A model generated the notes under the pieces. That model was not told the origin of the DNA, ran no database searches, and saw nothing but the letters and a program-made list of their open reading frames with translations. Made by a program: the position numbers and the translations under genes. A stretch of 64,000 nt of DNA from Paenibacillus sp. MSJ-34 (GTDB taxonomy: Bacteria; Bacillota; Bacilli; Paenibacillales; Paenibacillaceae), in contig NZ_JAHLPR010000018.1 of NCBI RefSeq assembly GCF_018918005.1, positions 1 to 64,000 of the forward strand, in the 5' to 3' direction. This document shows positions 55,097-64,000 of the stretch, piece after piece. The number at the start of each line of letters is the position of its first letter. Position 1 is the first letter of the stretch.

Positions 55097-55852
55097 ATGA
55101 AATGGATTGTGGAACAAAGTACTGAAGCGTTCAACCGGCGCAGCGCGCAGGAGATTACGGAGCAAATCGGGAGGAAGGCGGACAGCAGAATCAGCTTTGC
55201 CACTGGTTCGACAACGAAAGGGATCTATCGGGAATTAGCCGCCCTCTATCGTCAGGGGGGCTTGGATTTTTCCCGCGTCGAGGCGTTTGTCCTCGACGAA
55301 TACCAAGGCGCTTCCCAAGCCAATCCGGCAAGCTGCCTGGCCCGATTAACGGCGCAACTGTTCGATCAAGTCAACATGGATGCGTCACGGATCCACTTCT
55401 TTGACAGCATGGCGGCGGATCTGCATCAGGTTGCCGAAGCTTACGAGCGGAACATTCGGGCTCTTGGCGGAATCGATCTGCAAGTGCTGGGGCTGGGCGC
55501 CAACGGCCATATCGGATTCAACGAGCCTGGCACCCCTTTCCATGCCGTGACGCGCGTCGTAGATGTCGGCGAGGAGACGATCGAGGCGCGGGCGGACATG
55601 TTCGGTTCCAGGGAGCTTGTGCCCCGGCAAGGTATTACCTTGGGAATCAAGACGATTATGCAATCAAGGAAAATATTCCTGTTTGCGAACGGCGAACATA
55701 AAGCTACGATGGTGGAACAGGCGCTATTCGGTCCCGTTACGCCGGATATTCCCGCCTCGGTACTGCAACTGCATCCGGACTTGACCGTCGTTCTCGACCG
55801 GGATGCCGCCGGGAAAGTACGGGATCGTCTGCCGGAAGACGCTGTTGAATAA
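55097..55852 (+). CDS. nagB: Glucosamine-6-phosphate deaminase
   Basis: The 251-residue protein has the NagB landmarks: ATGSTTKGIY phosphate loop, FVLDEYQG with the catalytic aspartate, GLGANGHIGFNEPG with the His-Glu pair, and RQGITLGIKTIM. It converts glucosamine-6-phosphate to fructose-6-phosphate and ammonia in the cytoplasm. Length is close to the Bacillus enzymes. No nagA deacetylase is encoded nearby, which suggests a de-acetylated substrate or a deacetylase elsewhere. Confidence 0.9.
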   Translation: MKWIVEQSTEAFNRRSAQEITEQIGRKADSRISFATGSTTKGIYRELAALYRQGGLDFSRVEAFVLDEYQGASQANPASCLARLTAQLFDQVNMDASRIHFFDSMAADLHQVAEAYERNIRALGGIDLQVLGLGANGHIGFNEPGTPFHAVTRVVDVGEETIEARADMFGSRELVPRQGITLGIKTIMQSRKIFLFANGEHKATMVEQALFGPVTPDIPASVLQLHPDLTVVLDRDAAGKVRDRLPEDAVE

Positions 55853-55915
55853 CACGGGCGATCGCAGCCGCGAACACAGGACACGAACAAGACTATAACG
55901 GTCCGGGAGGTAAAG

Positions 55916-56743
55916 ATGAAGATTTCAATCGGAGGATACTCCTTTAACAACACCTATTGCGATGGAAAAATGGACGTATTCGGTTATTTGGAGACGGTCA
56001 AATACCGGTATCGTATGGATGCGGTCGATCTATGGAACGGCTTCTTTATCGATCGGAGCCAGCCGATCTATAAGCTTGCGGATGAAAGCTATATTCGCAA
56101 AATCAAAGAAGCGCTTGACGAGAAAGAGATGAGGGTCGTCAATTTTGCCGTTGACGGAGCCCATCTATGGGACCCGGATCCGGACATTCGGCAGAAGCTG
56201 TACGAGAATGCGCTGGTCCATCTCGACGCGGCGGAAATATTGGGCGCCGAGACAGTGCGAATCGATACGGGCGGCAGTTACCGGGAATCGGAGCCGATGA
56301 CGGACGAACAATTCGAGTATACGGTCAAGCGCTATCGGGAATACGCGGACCGGGCGGCGGACCGCGGGTATAAGATCGGTCCCGAGAATCATATGGGCGC
56401 CTCCTTGCTGCCGCGGGAAATGAAACGAATCGCGGAGGCCGTCGATCATCCGGCATTCGGATTTCTGCTTCATCTCAACCGGTGGAAAGCCGATGAATTG
56501 GAAGGGGACGAACTGGTTGCGCCATGGGCGTTCCATACCCATTTCGATGCGAAAACGGTCGTTCTGCCCGAGGCGGAAGCGAAAGTCAAAAGCTTGCTCG
56601 CGGGCGGTTATGAAGGCTACTGGGGCGTGGAATACAATGCGCCCGGCAATCAGTACGCCGAGATGGAATGGATCATTGCGGCCGTGAAACGATTGTTGAT
56701 CGGCGCCGGCAATGAAATCGAGCGAGGTGAACAGGCGCAATGA
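55916..56743 (+). CDS. Sugar phosphate isomerase/epimerase (xylose-isomerase-like TIM barrel)
   Basis: The 275-residue protein has a TIM-barrel pattern with metal-binding candidates in GPENHMG, HTHFDAKT and GVEYNAPGN, as in AP-endonuclease-2/xylose-isomerase-like proteins. GGAGGTAAAG precedes the ATG. Its stop overlaps the next start (ATGA). Such proteins often work with Gfo/Idh oxidoreductases, epimerising 3-keto or aldose intermediates. The precise reaction is unknown. Confidence 0.85.
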   Translation: MKISIGGYSFNNTYCDGKMDVFGYLETVKYRYRMDAVDLWNGFFIDRSQPIYKLADESYIRKIKEALDEKEMRVVNFAVDGAHLWDPDPDIRQKLYENALVHLDAAEILGAETVRIDTGGSYRESEPMTDEQFEYTVKRYREYADRAADRGYKIGPENHMGASLLPREMKRIAEAVDHPAFGFLLHLNRWKADELEGDELVAPWAFHTHFDAKTVVLPEAEAKVKSLLAGGYEGYWGVEYNAPGNQYAEMEWIIAAVKRLLIGAGNEIERGEQAQ

Positions 56744-57870
56744 GCGATACGGTCAAAATCGGCATGATAGGCGTTGGGCAGATCGGCAAGCTGCATCTGG
56801 AAAGATACGAAGCGATTCCCGGCGTGGAGATTGTCGCCGCCTGCGACGTGAATGAAGCGGAAGCCCGGAGAACGGCGGAACGATACGGAATTCCCCATGT
56901 CTACACCGACTTCCGGGAAATGCTGAAGCGGGACGATATCGTCGCGGTCGACGTATGCTTGCATAACAACTTTCACGCGCCGGTTACGCTGGCCGCGTTC
57001 GAGGCGGGCAAGCATGTCTATTGCGAGAAGCCGATCGCCGGTTCTTACGCCGACGGCAAAGCGATGTTCGACGCGGCGGCGCAAACCGGCCGCATGCTGC
57101 ATATTCAGCTCAGCACGTTATACCGGCCGGAAACGAAAGCGGCCAAAACGTTAATCGACGGAGGCAAGCTCGGCAAGCTCTATCATGCCCGTTCCACCGG
57201 ATTTCGCCGGCGGGGACGCCCGTATGTGGACGGATACGGCACGCCGTTCTTCACCCGCAAGGAAACGGCCGCGGGCGGGGCGCTGCTGGACATGGGCGTC
57301 TATCATATTGCGCAAATGCTGTATTTGCTGGGCAATCCGGAAGTGGCTAGCGTCTCGGGCAAAGTGTATCAAGAGATGGATATGCTGGCCGAACGGCGGG
57401 AGAAGAGCGGATTCGACGTGGAGGAGTTGGCCGTCGGGCTGGTTAAATGCCGGAACGGCATTACACTGGATTTGATCGAAGCGTGGTCGGTCCATATGGG
57501 CGGCTTCGAAGGCGGAACCGTCCTCGGGTCGCAAGGCGGGATCCGATTGCCGGCGGAGCTTGCGAACGGGATCAGCCAGCCGTTCAGCTTCCACAGCACC
57601 GTTTGCGATATCGACATGGACGCCACGGTGGATTTGGAGAAGATGGATCTGCGCTGGCATCGGTTAAGAGAAGATGAAACCGCTTACGACTCGTCGCAGC
57701 ATCACTGGATCGCCGCGCTTGCGGGCCGGGTTCCCCTGCTGCCGACGGCGGAGCTTGCTCTGAATACGATGTTGATCAGCGAAGGGATCTACTTGTCGGA
57801 CCGGCTGGAACGCGAAGTAACGGCGGAAGAAACCGCGGCGCTCTCGCAATCCCTGTCCGTCTCCGTATAG
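56740..57870 (+). CDS. Gfo/Idh/MocA-family oxidoreductase
   Basis: This is a second Gfo/Idh enzyme in the cluster, 376 residues, with IGMIGVGQIGKLHLERY, HVYCEKPIAGS and GGALLDMGVYHIAQ. It overlaps the isomerase gene by 4 bp. Having two such enzymes around one isomerase suggests an oxidation-epimerisation-reduction route for an unusual sugar rather than simple glucosamine use. Confidence 0.9.
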   Translation: MSDTVKIGMIGVGQIGKLHLERYEAIPGVEIVAACDVNEAEARRTAERYGIPHVYTDFREMLKRDDIVAVDVCLHNNFHAPVTLAAFEAGKHVYCEKPIAGSYADGKAMFDAAAQTGRMLHIQLSTLYRPETKAAKTLIDGGKLGKLYHARSTGFRRRGRPYVDGYGTPFFTRKETAAGGALLDMGVYHIAQMLYLLGNPEVASVSGKVYQEMDMLAERREKSGFDVEELAVGLVKCRNGITLDLIEAWSVHMGGFEGGTVLGSQGGIRLPAELANGISQPFSFHSTVCDIDMDATVDLEKMDLRWHRLREDETAYDSSQHHWIAALAGRVPLLPTAELALNTMLISEGIYLSDRLEREVTAEETAALSQSLSVSV

Positions 57871-57913
57871 CCGAATGCCTTTTACAAATAACTCATTACT
57901 GGGGGTTTGAAAG

Positions 57914-59257
57914 ATGAAAAAGAGATGGCTGATCGCAGGTTTGACAATCCTATTATCCGTCATGCTGACTATATCCGGATGCGGATCGAACAACAATGCC
58001 GGAGCGCCGGAGCAAGGAACAGGCGGCAAGCAAGAGCAACCGGGCGAAAAAGTGAAGGAATTCGAAATGTCGTTGCGGCACACGTTTATTAACGAAGCGG
58101 ACCAATCGCGCGTAGCGATGTTGAACGATGTCATTCAAGAAGTGGAGAAGCAAGTTCCCGGCTTGAAAATCGTAACGGAAGGCGTCGATGTCGTCGTTAA
58201 CCGTTCGACCAAGCTAAAGGCCGAATTCGCCGCGGGCACCCCGCCGAAAATGTTCTACAACTTTGGCGGCAGCGACACGGAGAACTATGCCAAAACCGGA
58301 CATTTGCTGGACTTGACCCCGATCGTGGAGGAATTGGGCTTGAAGGATAAAATTCAGGATTTCTCCGAATTTACGGTGGACGGCAAAATTTACGGCATTC
58401 CCGATAACGGCTATATCGAAGGATTTTTCTACAACAAGAAAATATTCGAGGAATTGAATCTGACGCCGCCGACAACGTGGGAGGAATTTCTGGCGATGTG
58501 CGAAACGTTGAAATCGAACGGCTATACGCCGCTCGCCCTCGGTGCGGCCGAAGCGTGGTCGATCAATATGATCCCGACGAATTTTGCCGCGACGCTTGGA
58601 GGAGCCGACTTTTTCCGCGGCTTGAAGACCGGGGAGACGAAGTGGACCGATCCCGAGATGGTCGAAGCGTTCAAGAGGGTCAAGGAATTGCTCGATAAAG
58701 GCTACTATACGGAAAACACGCTCGGCTTCAAGCATTCCGAAGCGCAGGCACAATTCTCCAGCGGCAAAGCGGCGATCATCTTCGACGGCACTTGGGGGCT
58801 TAACACCTATGCCAATAAAGACCGGTCGGTCGTGGCGAACGATCTCGGCTTCTTCAAAGTTCCGAACTTCGGCGGAAAGGGCGACAATACGATTAACGCC
58901 AGCTTCTCCACAGGCTATGCGTTCTCGTCCCATCTGGACGACAACGAAATGGAAGCCGTGAAAGCTTTTATTAAAGAGTACTATCAGGAAAAATGGCAAA
59001 AGAGACAATTGCTCGAATCCAACCGCTTCCCATCGATGGTGCTGACCGATACGGAAGGCGTGGAGCCGATCATTAAGGAAGTCAGCGACGCCGCGCAAGG
59101 CATGGCTACGTTCCCGGCGTTCGACGCGCTGGTGCAGCCGAAGATCAAGACCGATCTCGAAGCGGGCATGCAGCAAGTGGTGGGCAATAAAACTTCCGTT
59201 GAGAAGATGCTGGAAAATATGCAATCCTTCCAGGAGCGAGAAAATAACAAAGAGTAA
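57914..59257 (+). CDS. Sugar ABC transporter substrate-binding lipoprotein
   Basis: The 447-residue protein has a signal peptide with lipobox LTISGC and family-1 solute-binding features (DGKIYGIPDNGYIEGFFYNK, SGKAAIIFDGTWGLNTY). It is lipid-anchored outside the membrane. GGGGGTTTGA precedes the ATG. It works with the two permeases downstream; no ATPase gene is present, as at the 7-10 kb system. The hairpin after this gene favours higher binding-protein levels. Confidence 0.9.
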   Translation: MKKRWLIAGLTILLSVMLTISGCGSNNNAGAPEQGTGGKQEQPGEKVKEFEMSLRHTFINEADQSRVAMLNDVIQEVEKQVPGLKIVTEGVDVVVNRSTKLKAEFAAGTPPKMFYNFGGSDTENYAKTGHLLDLTPIVEELGLKDKIQDFSEFTVDGKIYGIPDNGYIEGFFYNKKIFEELNLTPPTTWEEFLAMCETLKSNGYTPLALGAAEAWSINMIPTNFAATLGGADFFRGLKTGETKWTDPEMVEAFKRVKELLDKGYYTENTLGFKHSEAQAQFSSGKAAIIFDGTWGLNTYANKDRSVVANDLGFFKVPNFGGKGDNTINASFSTGYAFSSHLDDNEMEAVKAFIKEYYQEKWQKRQLLESNRFPSMVLTDTEGVEPIIKEVSDAAQGMATFPAFDALVQPKIKTDLEAGMQQVVGNKTSVEKMLENMQSFQERENNKE

Positions 59258-59271
59258 CGGCAACCAGACGC

Positions 59272-59302
59272 TGCGGGTATCGCCGAGGCCGCGATACCCG
59301 CA
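59272..59302 (+). terminator. Stable hairpin after binding-protein gene
   Basis: TGCGGGTATCG (59272-59282) and CGATACCCGCA (59292-59302) form a perfect 11-bp stem without a T-run. It probably protects the upstream mRNA or dampens read-through rather than fully terminating. Confidence 0.65.
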
Positions 59303-59329
59303 CATTGATTCGGATCGGAGGGATTGGAA

Positions 59330-60211
59330 TTGAATCGGATGTTCAAAAATCCTGTCGCTTATCTATTTTTTATCGTGCCCACGCTTTTGCTGTATTTTGT
59401 ATTCTACTTGTACCCGTTATCCTCTACCGTGATCTATGCGTTCTCGGATTGGGACGGGTTATCGGAGCCGGTATTCAACGGATTGGATAATTTCCGCAGA
59501 GCGTTGCAAGACGAACAGCTTTTCCGGTCGCTATGGAACAATCTGGCCTTCACCGGCTTCGCGCTGATCGTGCAGCTTCCCATTATTGTCGGTTCCGCCG
59601 TTCTAATCTCCGAAGTCCGCCGGTGGTCGGGTTTTTACAAGACGACGTTTTTCATGCCGGCTATCTTGTCTACGCCCGTCGTGGCGGTACTCTGGTCTTT
59701 CGTCGTTTTCCATCCGGAGATCGGCATACTGAATTTGACGCTGCGCCATCTCGGGCTCGGACATTGGGCGAGGGCGTGGCTTGCGGACGATCATACCGCG
59801 CTGCTGTCGATCTTGGTGACGAACGCATGGGCCAGCATCGGCTTTTACATCGTACTGGCGCTTGCCGCCATTTACGGCATTTCCAGAGAGATCCACGAAG
59901 CGGCGCAAGTGGACGGGGCGAGCTTCTGGCAGCGGTCGCTGTTCATTACCGTTCCCATGATTCGTCCGGTCATCTCCGTGATCGTTCTGCTGAAAGTGGC
60001 CGGATCGCTCAAAACGCTCGATATCGTCATGGTGATGACGGGCGGAGGCCCGGCGGGGCTGACGGATGTAATGGCGACGTATATGTATCGGGTCGGCTTC
60101 CAATACCTTGAATCCGGTTATGCGAATACGATTGCGTTTATTATGGTCATCTTTACGGTCATACTGACGGGCATTACCGGTTACATCTCGAAGAAGCTGG
60201 AGGAGGTCTGA
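59330..60211 (+). CDS. Sugar ABC transporter permease
   Basis: Translation probably starts at TTG 59330, 7 bases after CGGAGGGA; TTG 59324 and ATG 59339 are alternatives. The 293-residue protein has six helices, opens FKNPVAYLFFIVPTLLLYFV, and has the EAA loop (IHEAAQVDGASFWQRSLFIT). It is the first permease of the importer fed by the lipoprotein encoded upstream. Confidence 0.9.
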   Translation: MNRMFKNPVAYLFFIVPTLLLYFVFYLYPLSSTVIYAFSDWDGLSEPVFNGLDNFRRALQDEQLFRSLWNNLAFTGFALIVQLPIIVGSAVLISEVRRWSGFYKTTFFMPAILSTPVVAVLWSFVVFHPEIGILNLTLRHLGLGHWARAWLADDHTALLSILVTNAWASIGFYIVLALAAIYGISREIHEAAQVDGASFWQRSLFITVPMIRPVISVIVLLKVAGSLKTLDIVMVMTGGGPAGLTDVMATYMYRVGFQYLESGYANTIAFIMVIFTVILTGITGYISKKLEEV

Positions 60212-60216
60212 CGAGG

Positions 60217-61071
60217 ATGGGCACAAAGAACAAACCAAAGAACGGCATACTCCTTCATATCGTATTGATGGGCTATGTTATAATTTCCTTATATCCGCTG
60301 TTCTGGGCGTTTCAGAACTCGTTCAAACGGCATGTCGACATCATCGTCTCGCCGTTCGCCCCGATCAAAAATTTTACGTTCCAAAACTATATCGACGCAT
60401 GGAATACGTCCAACGTGAACGTCTATTTAGCGAACAGTTTTCTCGTCAGCACCGTTTCCAGCGTTGCAACCGTTTTCCTGGCAGCGATGACGGCGTACGC
60501 GCTGGTGAGAATTCCTTATAAACTATTGAACGCCGCGATCATGGGCATTTTGCTGCTCGCCATCATGGTCCCGGGAGCTACGATTCTGGTGCCGCTGTAT
60601 TCGTTCGTGCGCAAATTCGAACAGTATTTCGGCTTTCAAATCTACGACACCTATATGTCGCTGATCTTCCCTTACGTCACCTTCGGACTGGCGATTTCCG
60701 TTGTGATCATTAAAGCGTTTATGAGTTCGATGCCGAAGGAACTGGAAGAGGCTGCGGTCATGGACGGGCTGAACATCTACGGGCTGTTCTTCCGCATCGT
60801 GCTGCCGCTATGTTTGCCCGCGCTCGTCTCCGTCTTTATCGTCAACTACTTAAACAACTGGAACGAGTTTATTATGGCGAATCTGCTTCTGTCCAAAGAA
60901 AATTTGCGCACGCTCGCGGTCGGGGTGGCTGCATTTAAAGACATGCTGAACACGAACTATGGCGGCCTGTATGCGGCAACGATGTACAGCGTCATTCCGG
61001 TTGTCGTCGTCTATATTTTCCTGCAGGACCGAATCATCGAAGGCTTGACCTCGGGAAGCTTGAAAGGCTGA
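60217..61071 (+). CDS. Sugar ABC transporter permease
   Basis: The 284-residue second permease has six helices, ISLYPLFWAFQNSFKR near the start, an EAA loop (ELEEAAVMDGLNIYGLFFRI) and a MalG-type tail (DRIIEGLTSGSLKG). It begins 5 bp after the previous stop behind GGAGGTCTGACGAGG. Confidence 0.92.
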   Translation: MGTKNKPKNGILLHIVLMGYVIISLYPLFWAFQNSFKRHVDIIVSPFAPIKNFTFQNYIDAWNTSNVNVYLANSFLVSTVSSVATVFLAAMTAYALVRIPYKLLNAAIMGILLLAIMVPGATILVPLYSFVRKFEQYFGFQIYDTYMSLIFPYVTFGLAISVVIIKAFMSSMPKELEEAAVMDGLNIYGLFFRIVLPLCLPALVSVFIVNYLNNWNEFIMANLLLSKENLRTLAVGVAAFKDMLNTNYGGLYAATMYSVIPVVVVYIFLQDRIIEGLTSGSLKG

Positions 61072-61105
61072 GCAGCGGTTACAGACGAGGAGGACATCAT
61101 CCGGT

Positions 61106-62905
61106 ATGAGCATCCGCAATCGAGTATTAATAGGTTTCGTATTATGCATTATTCTTCCGATTATCGCGCTCGGCATTGTCGGCTCGGCGCTGTTCCAGAC
61201 GGTGCTGCAGAAGAAATATTCCGAGCAGTCGCAGCTGATCAACGCTTCCGTAGCGCGGAATGTGGCGACGATATTCAAGGACGCTACGGCCTATTCGGAT
61301 CAATCGATGTTCTCCAGCCGTGTGCAGGACTTTCTGAATCAAGATGCGGACGAACGGGATATGACGGAGATTCCGAGCCTGCTCAACCAGACGTTTCTGA
61401 TGTACGGTCCGCTCGATACGGTAACGCTGTATACGTTGGACGGCGAGGCTTACAGCCGATCAAAATCCGATCTGAAGCCGGTTTCCATGGAACAGCTGCG
61501 CCAAAGCGGCGTACTGTCCGAAATGATCCGGCGCAACGGCATTTCCGTATGGCTCGGGCCTTACGAAGGTTCCGGGCTGTCGCCGTCGAACCGGTTTTTC
61601 ACGCAATTGCGCGTCGTCAACGATCTGAACCGGCAGGAAACGATCGGGTACGTGATGCTGCAATACCAGTTCAACGAATTGGATCAAGTGTTCAATTTCT
61701 ATTCGAGCAAATTGGATATTCCCAATCATTTTATGTTGGTGAATCAAGAGGGGCTTATCGTGTACGATAACCAGGGCAATGCCGGCGGGGAGAACCTGCG
61801 GGGCAAGGTGTCGAAGCCTTTCGACTTAGGCGGGGATTCCGGCAGCGGGAAGCTGGAGTTTAACGGAACGAAAAGCATTTTATCGGTGCAGCCGCTCAAT
61901 ATGAAAGATTTGGGAATATCGAATTTGACGCTGGTCTCGGTTGTTCCGTGGGACTATCTGACCGGGGAGACGACGGCGATTATCCGCTCGATCGGGATCG
62001 TGATGGCGGTTATTTTGCTGCTTGCCTTGCTCTTCAATATGATGTTTATCAAACGGTATATTCGGTTTATTATTCGCATGATGCATACGATGAAATTGAT
62101 CGAACTGGGGGACCTTGGCGTACGCATGGCTTTGGACAGCCGGGACGAGACCGGATCGCTCGCAAGGAGCTTCAACCGATTGGTCGAAAAAGTGGAGGAA
62201 CTGATCGAGGAAGTGAAGCAGGAGCAGGCGCGCAAGAACAGGGCCGAATTGATGCTGCTGCAGGCGCAGATCAAACCGCATTTTATTATGAATACGCTCG
62301 AATCGATCAACGCCTTAAATATGCGGAACGAGCGGGACAAGGTCAGCCAGATGGTGTACCGTCTGGGGCAAAATTTGCATATCAGCTTTCAGGAACAGGA
62401 AGAAATTACATTAGGCAAGGAAATCGGCTATTTGCAAAATTATTTCGAAATCCAAAAGGTTCGTTTCGGCCATCTGTTCGATTATGAGATCGTTATGCCG
62501 CCGGAACTGGAGAAGTATTCGATCTTGAAATTTACGTTACAGCCTTTGGTAGAGAATAGCATACAGCACGGCTTCGACGATATCGACCGCAAAGGAATGA
62601 TCGTCGTTCGAGTGGAGGAACGGGAGCGGAATTTGTTGTTATGGGTCGAGGATAACGGTTCGGGGATCGATCCCGATATTTTGCCCTCGTTTCATTACCG
62701 GAAATCGAAATTGGCGGAGGACAGGAGGCGGAGTGACGGAAGAGTGGGCCTCGGGGTCATGAATGTGGCGGATCGATTGCGCATGCATTACGGGGCCGGT
62801 TACGGCATGTTCATATGCAGCGATCCGGGCCGGGGAACGAAGATTCAATGCTTGATTCCGAAACGGGAGGGTGATTCGAATGATGATTCGCGCTTTAATA
62901 GTTGA
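61106..62905 (+). CDS. Sensor histidine kinase (YesM-type)
   Basis: The 599-residue protein has an N-terminal membrane helix (VLIGFVLCIILPIIALGIVG), a large extracytoplasmic sensor region and a second helix (about 288-310). A HAMP domain (IELGDLGVRMALDSRDETGS) follows, then a His_kinase H-box (IKPHFIMNTLESINAL) and an HATPase domain with VEDNGSGIDPDI. This class senses extracellular sugar or binding-protein state. GAGGAGGAC precedes the ATG. The response regulator gene overlaps its 3' end by 26 bp. Confidence 0.92.
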   Translation: MSIRNRVLIGFVLCIILPIIALGIVGSALFQTVLQKKYSEQSQLINASVARNVATIFKDATAYSDQSMFSSRVQDFLNQDADERDMTEIPSLLNQTFLMYGPLDTVTLYTLDGEAYSRSKSDLKPVSMEQLRQSGVLSEMIRRNGISVWLGPYEGSGLSPSNRFFTQLRVVNDLNRQETIGYVMLQYQFNELDQVFNFYSSKLDIPNHFMLVNQEGLIVYDNQGNAGGENLRGKVSKPFDLGGDSGSGKLEFNGTKSILSVQPLNMKDLGISNLTLVSVVPWDYLTGETTAIIRSIGIVMAVILLLALLFNMMFIKRYIRFIIRMMHTMKLIELGDLGVRMALDSRDETGSLARSFNRLVEKVEELIEEVKQEQARKNRAELMLLQAQIKPHFIMNTLESINALNMRNERDKVSQMVYRLGQNLHISFQEQEEITLGKEIGYLQNYFEIQKVRFGHLFDYEIVMPPELEKYSILKFTLQPLVENSIQHGFDDIDRKGMIVVRVEERERNLLLWVEDNGSGIDPDILPSFHYRKSKLAEDRRRSDGRVGLGVMNVADRLRMHYGAGYGMFICSDPGRGTKIQCLIPKREGDSNDDSRFNS

Positions 62906-64000
62906 CGACGAGCCGTTAATTGTGGATACGCTGTCGAACGAGATTCCGTGGAACCGGCATGCGATCGAACTGGTCGGTTCGGCGGACAACGGGGTATCCG
63001 CCCTGGAGATGGTGAAGGAGTACGAGCCGGATCTGATCCTGTGCGATATCCGGATGCCGAAGCTGGACGGGCTTGCGTTTCTGCAGCAGTTGAATGAGAT
63101 GGGAAACCGAAGCAGTGTCATTATGCTCACCGGGTTCGCCGAATTCGAATACGCCAGGCAGGCGATGCAATTCGGCGCGAAGGACTTGATTCTCAAGCCG
63201 ATCAATTATATCGAATTGGATCAAGTGGTCGAACGGATGGGAGCGCAAATCAGGGAACATAAACTGGACGACCGGCGGAAACGGCATCAGTTCAACCATA
63301 TGAAACATTTGCTGTACGAAAAGATGATTACCGATATTTTGTTCGACTATACGAAGCTGGCCGCGCAACCGTTCTATTCCGAATTCGAATTTGATGTGGA
63401 AGGGACAAACTGCGTCTTTTTCCTGGCCGATTTGGAGCGCTATGCTTATAATGCTCATCGTTGGAACGAGAACGAGCGCAAACTGCATAATTTTGCCGTG
63501 CGAAACGTGCTTCAGGACGCGCTGCAGCCGTACCGCCTCGACTACTCGGTATTGCAGACACGGGAGGGGGAGTGGTGCGTGCTCATTCGCCGGCCCGTCT
63601 CGGAAAAGCCGTTCGATATGGAAGAGGCTGTGCGGTGGGCGGAACAAATGGCGCAAGCGGTGCTCGATCATACGAAGCTGGCGATTCATATCGGCGTATT
63701 TCCCGAATATGTCCCTGTGGCGGAATTGGCGCAGGCGTACAAAAGGCTACAGAGGGAAGTGCAATTCTCGGGCGAACGGCAACGGGTCGTCGCGCTTGGA
63801 TCGGATCGGCAGGAAGAAACCGCGAGCTTGTCGTTCTGGGAACGGGTCGAAGAGATCGTCGCCGGCTTGAAGCGATGCGATACGCGGCGAATGCGGGAGG
63901 CGCATCGTTCGCTCATTCATGAGTTGAAGAGCGTCTCCCCTTTGAAATTGGAGAAAATCCTTCACTTTCTCGTGCTCCATTTATTGCGGGAGTTGAAAGA
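62880..64000 (+). CDS. Response regulator (YesN-type, AraC output expected), cut by window end
   Basis: The frame is open from ATG 62880 (or 62883) to the end of the window, at least 373 residues. The receiver has IVDDEPLIVD and the phosphorylation site D56 in LILCDIRMPKLDG, with the conserved lysine in LILKPINY. A long middle region follows. The AraC-type DNA-binding domain normal for YesN partners would lie beyond the edge. GGGAGGGTG is the ribosome site. It most likely activates the transporter and catabolic genes upstream. Confidence 0.88.
   Translation, partial: MMIRALIVDDEPLIVDTLSNEIPWNRHAIELVGSADNGVSALEMVKEYEPDLILCDIRMPKLDGLAFLQQLNEMGNRSSVIMLTGFAEFEYARQAMQFGAKDLILKPINYIELDQVVERMGAQIREHKLDDRRKRHQFNHMKHLLYEKMITDILFDYTKLAAQPFYSEFEFDVEGTNCVFFLADLERYAYNAHRWNENERKLHNFAVRNVLQDALQPYRLDYSVLQTREGEWCVLIRRPVSEKPFDMEEAVRWAEQMAQAVLDHTKLAIHIGVFPEYVPVAELAQAYKRLQREVQFSGERQRVVALGSDRQEETASLSFWERVEEIVAGLKRCDTRRMREAHRSLIHELKSVSPLKLEKILHFLVLHLLRELK

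Noticed and set aside
55097-55852. NagB with a missing catalytic Asp (NGHIGFNEPG instead of DGHIAFNEPG)
   Set aside because: As far as I recall, Bacillus-type NagB enzymes commonly have Asn at this position, so it is not a sign of inactivation.
58214-59305. 363-codon antisense frame opposite the second ABC binding-protein gene
   Set aside because: Composition is that of a shadow frame (rich in Arg, His, Phe), with no recognisable domain, and the plus strand encodes a clear lipoprotein.

Overview
The window looks like a chromosomal piece of a spore-former-type Firmicute in the Paenibacillaceae (Paenibacillus/Cohnella-like). The signs are moderately GC-rich backbone genes with strong AGGAGG-type ribosome sites, many sugar ABC transporters driven by LacI or YesM/YesN-type regulators, large surface proteins ending in three SLH domains, and consensus sigma-A promoters. 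No rRNA or tRNA gene was seen.

Left arm (1-25.8 kb): a LysR regulator diverges from an MFS exporter and a quinone-type oxidoreductase. Next come a one-component regulator that joins a degenerate protein-kinase fold to GAF and LuxR-HTH domains, and a DMT permease. From 7.1 to 17 kb there is a carbohydrate operon: a perfect-consensus promoter, a lipoprotein binding protein, two permeases, a GH2 beta-galactosidase, a second glycosidase, a DMT permease and a LacI repressor. Two very large S-layer-anchored proteins follow (RCC1/FnIII/cadherin-like, then GLUG/Calx-beta).

Centre (25.8-43.6 kb), the accessory region: a tyrosine-recombinase-like gene without the catalytic residues, its overlapping partner of unknown function, then a CRISPR island. 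The island has two arrays of exactly 36 repeats each, same orientation, with duplicated leaders. Between them, on the opposite strand, lies an operon encoding a PD-(D/E)XK-like nuclease, an HD-less Cas10, Csm3, Csm4, a short Csm5 and Cas6. There is no csm2/cas11, csm6, cas1 or cas2. The repeats look like subtype I-C repeats although the effector is type III-A-like. An IS3-family element sits just past array 2. A 37-nt direct repeat (35/37 identical) is found on both sides of the island, and the right copy abuts a toxin-like gene that has lost its 5' end.

42-50 kb: AT-richer cargo, consisting of an SLH lipoprotein, the 5'-truncated polymorphic-toxin-like gene, and a duplicated, partly decayed set of immunity-like genes (two intact paralogues of one family, one intact and one nonsense copy of another, a frameshifted TPR-like gene and a scrap of a second copy), ending with a DUF6348-like gene.

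Right arm (50.2-64 kb): a LysR regulator diverges from an ankyrin lipoprotein, followed by a GNAT acetyltransferase. A long co-directional amino-sugar-type cluster comes next: oxidoreductase, ROK kinase, NagB, sugar isomerase, second oxidoreductase, ABC binding protein, two permeases, sensor kinase, and a response regulator cut by the window end.

The most unusual content is the stripped-down type III CRISPR island with its nuclease gene, paired I-C-like arrays and possible recombination boundaries. All functional statements rest on reading motifs; no database search was possible.
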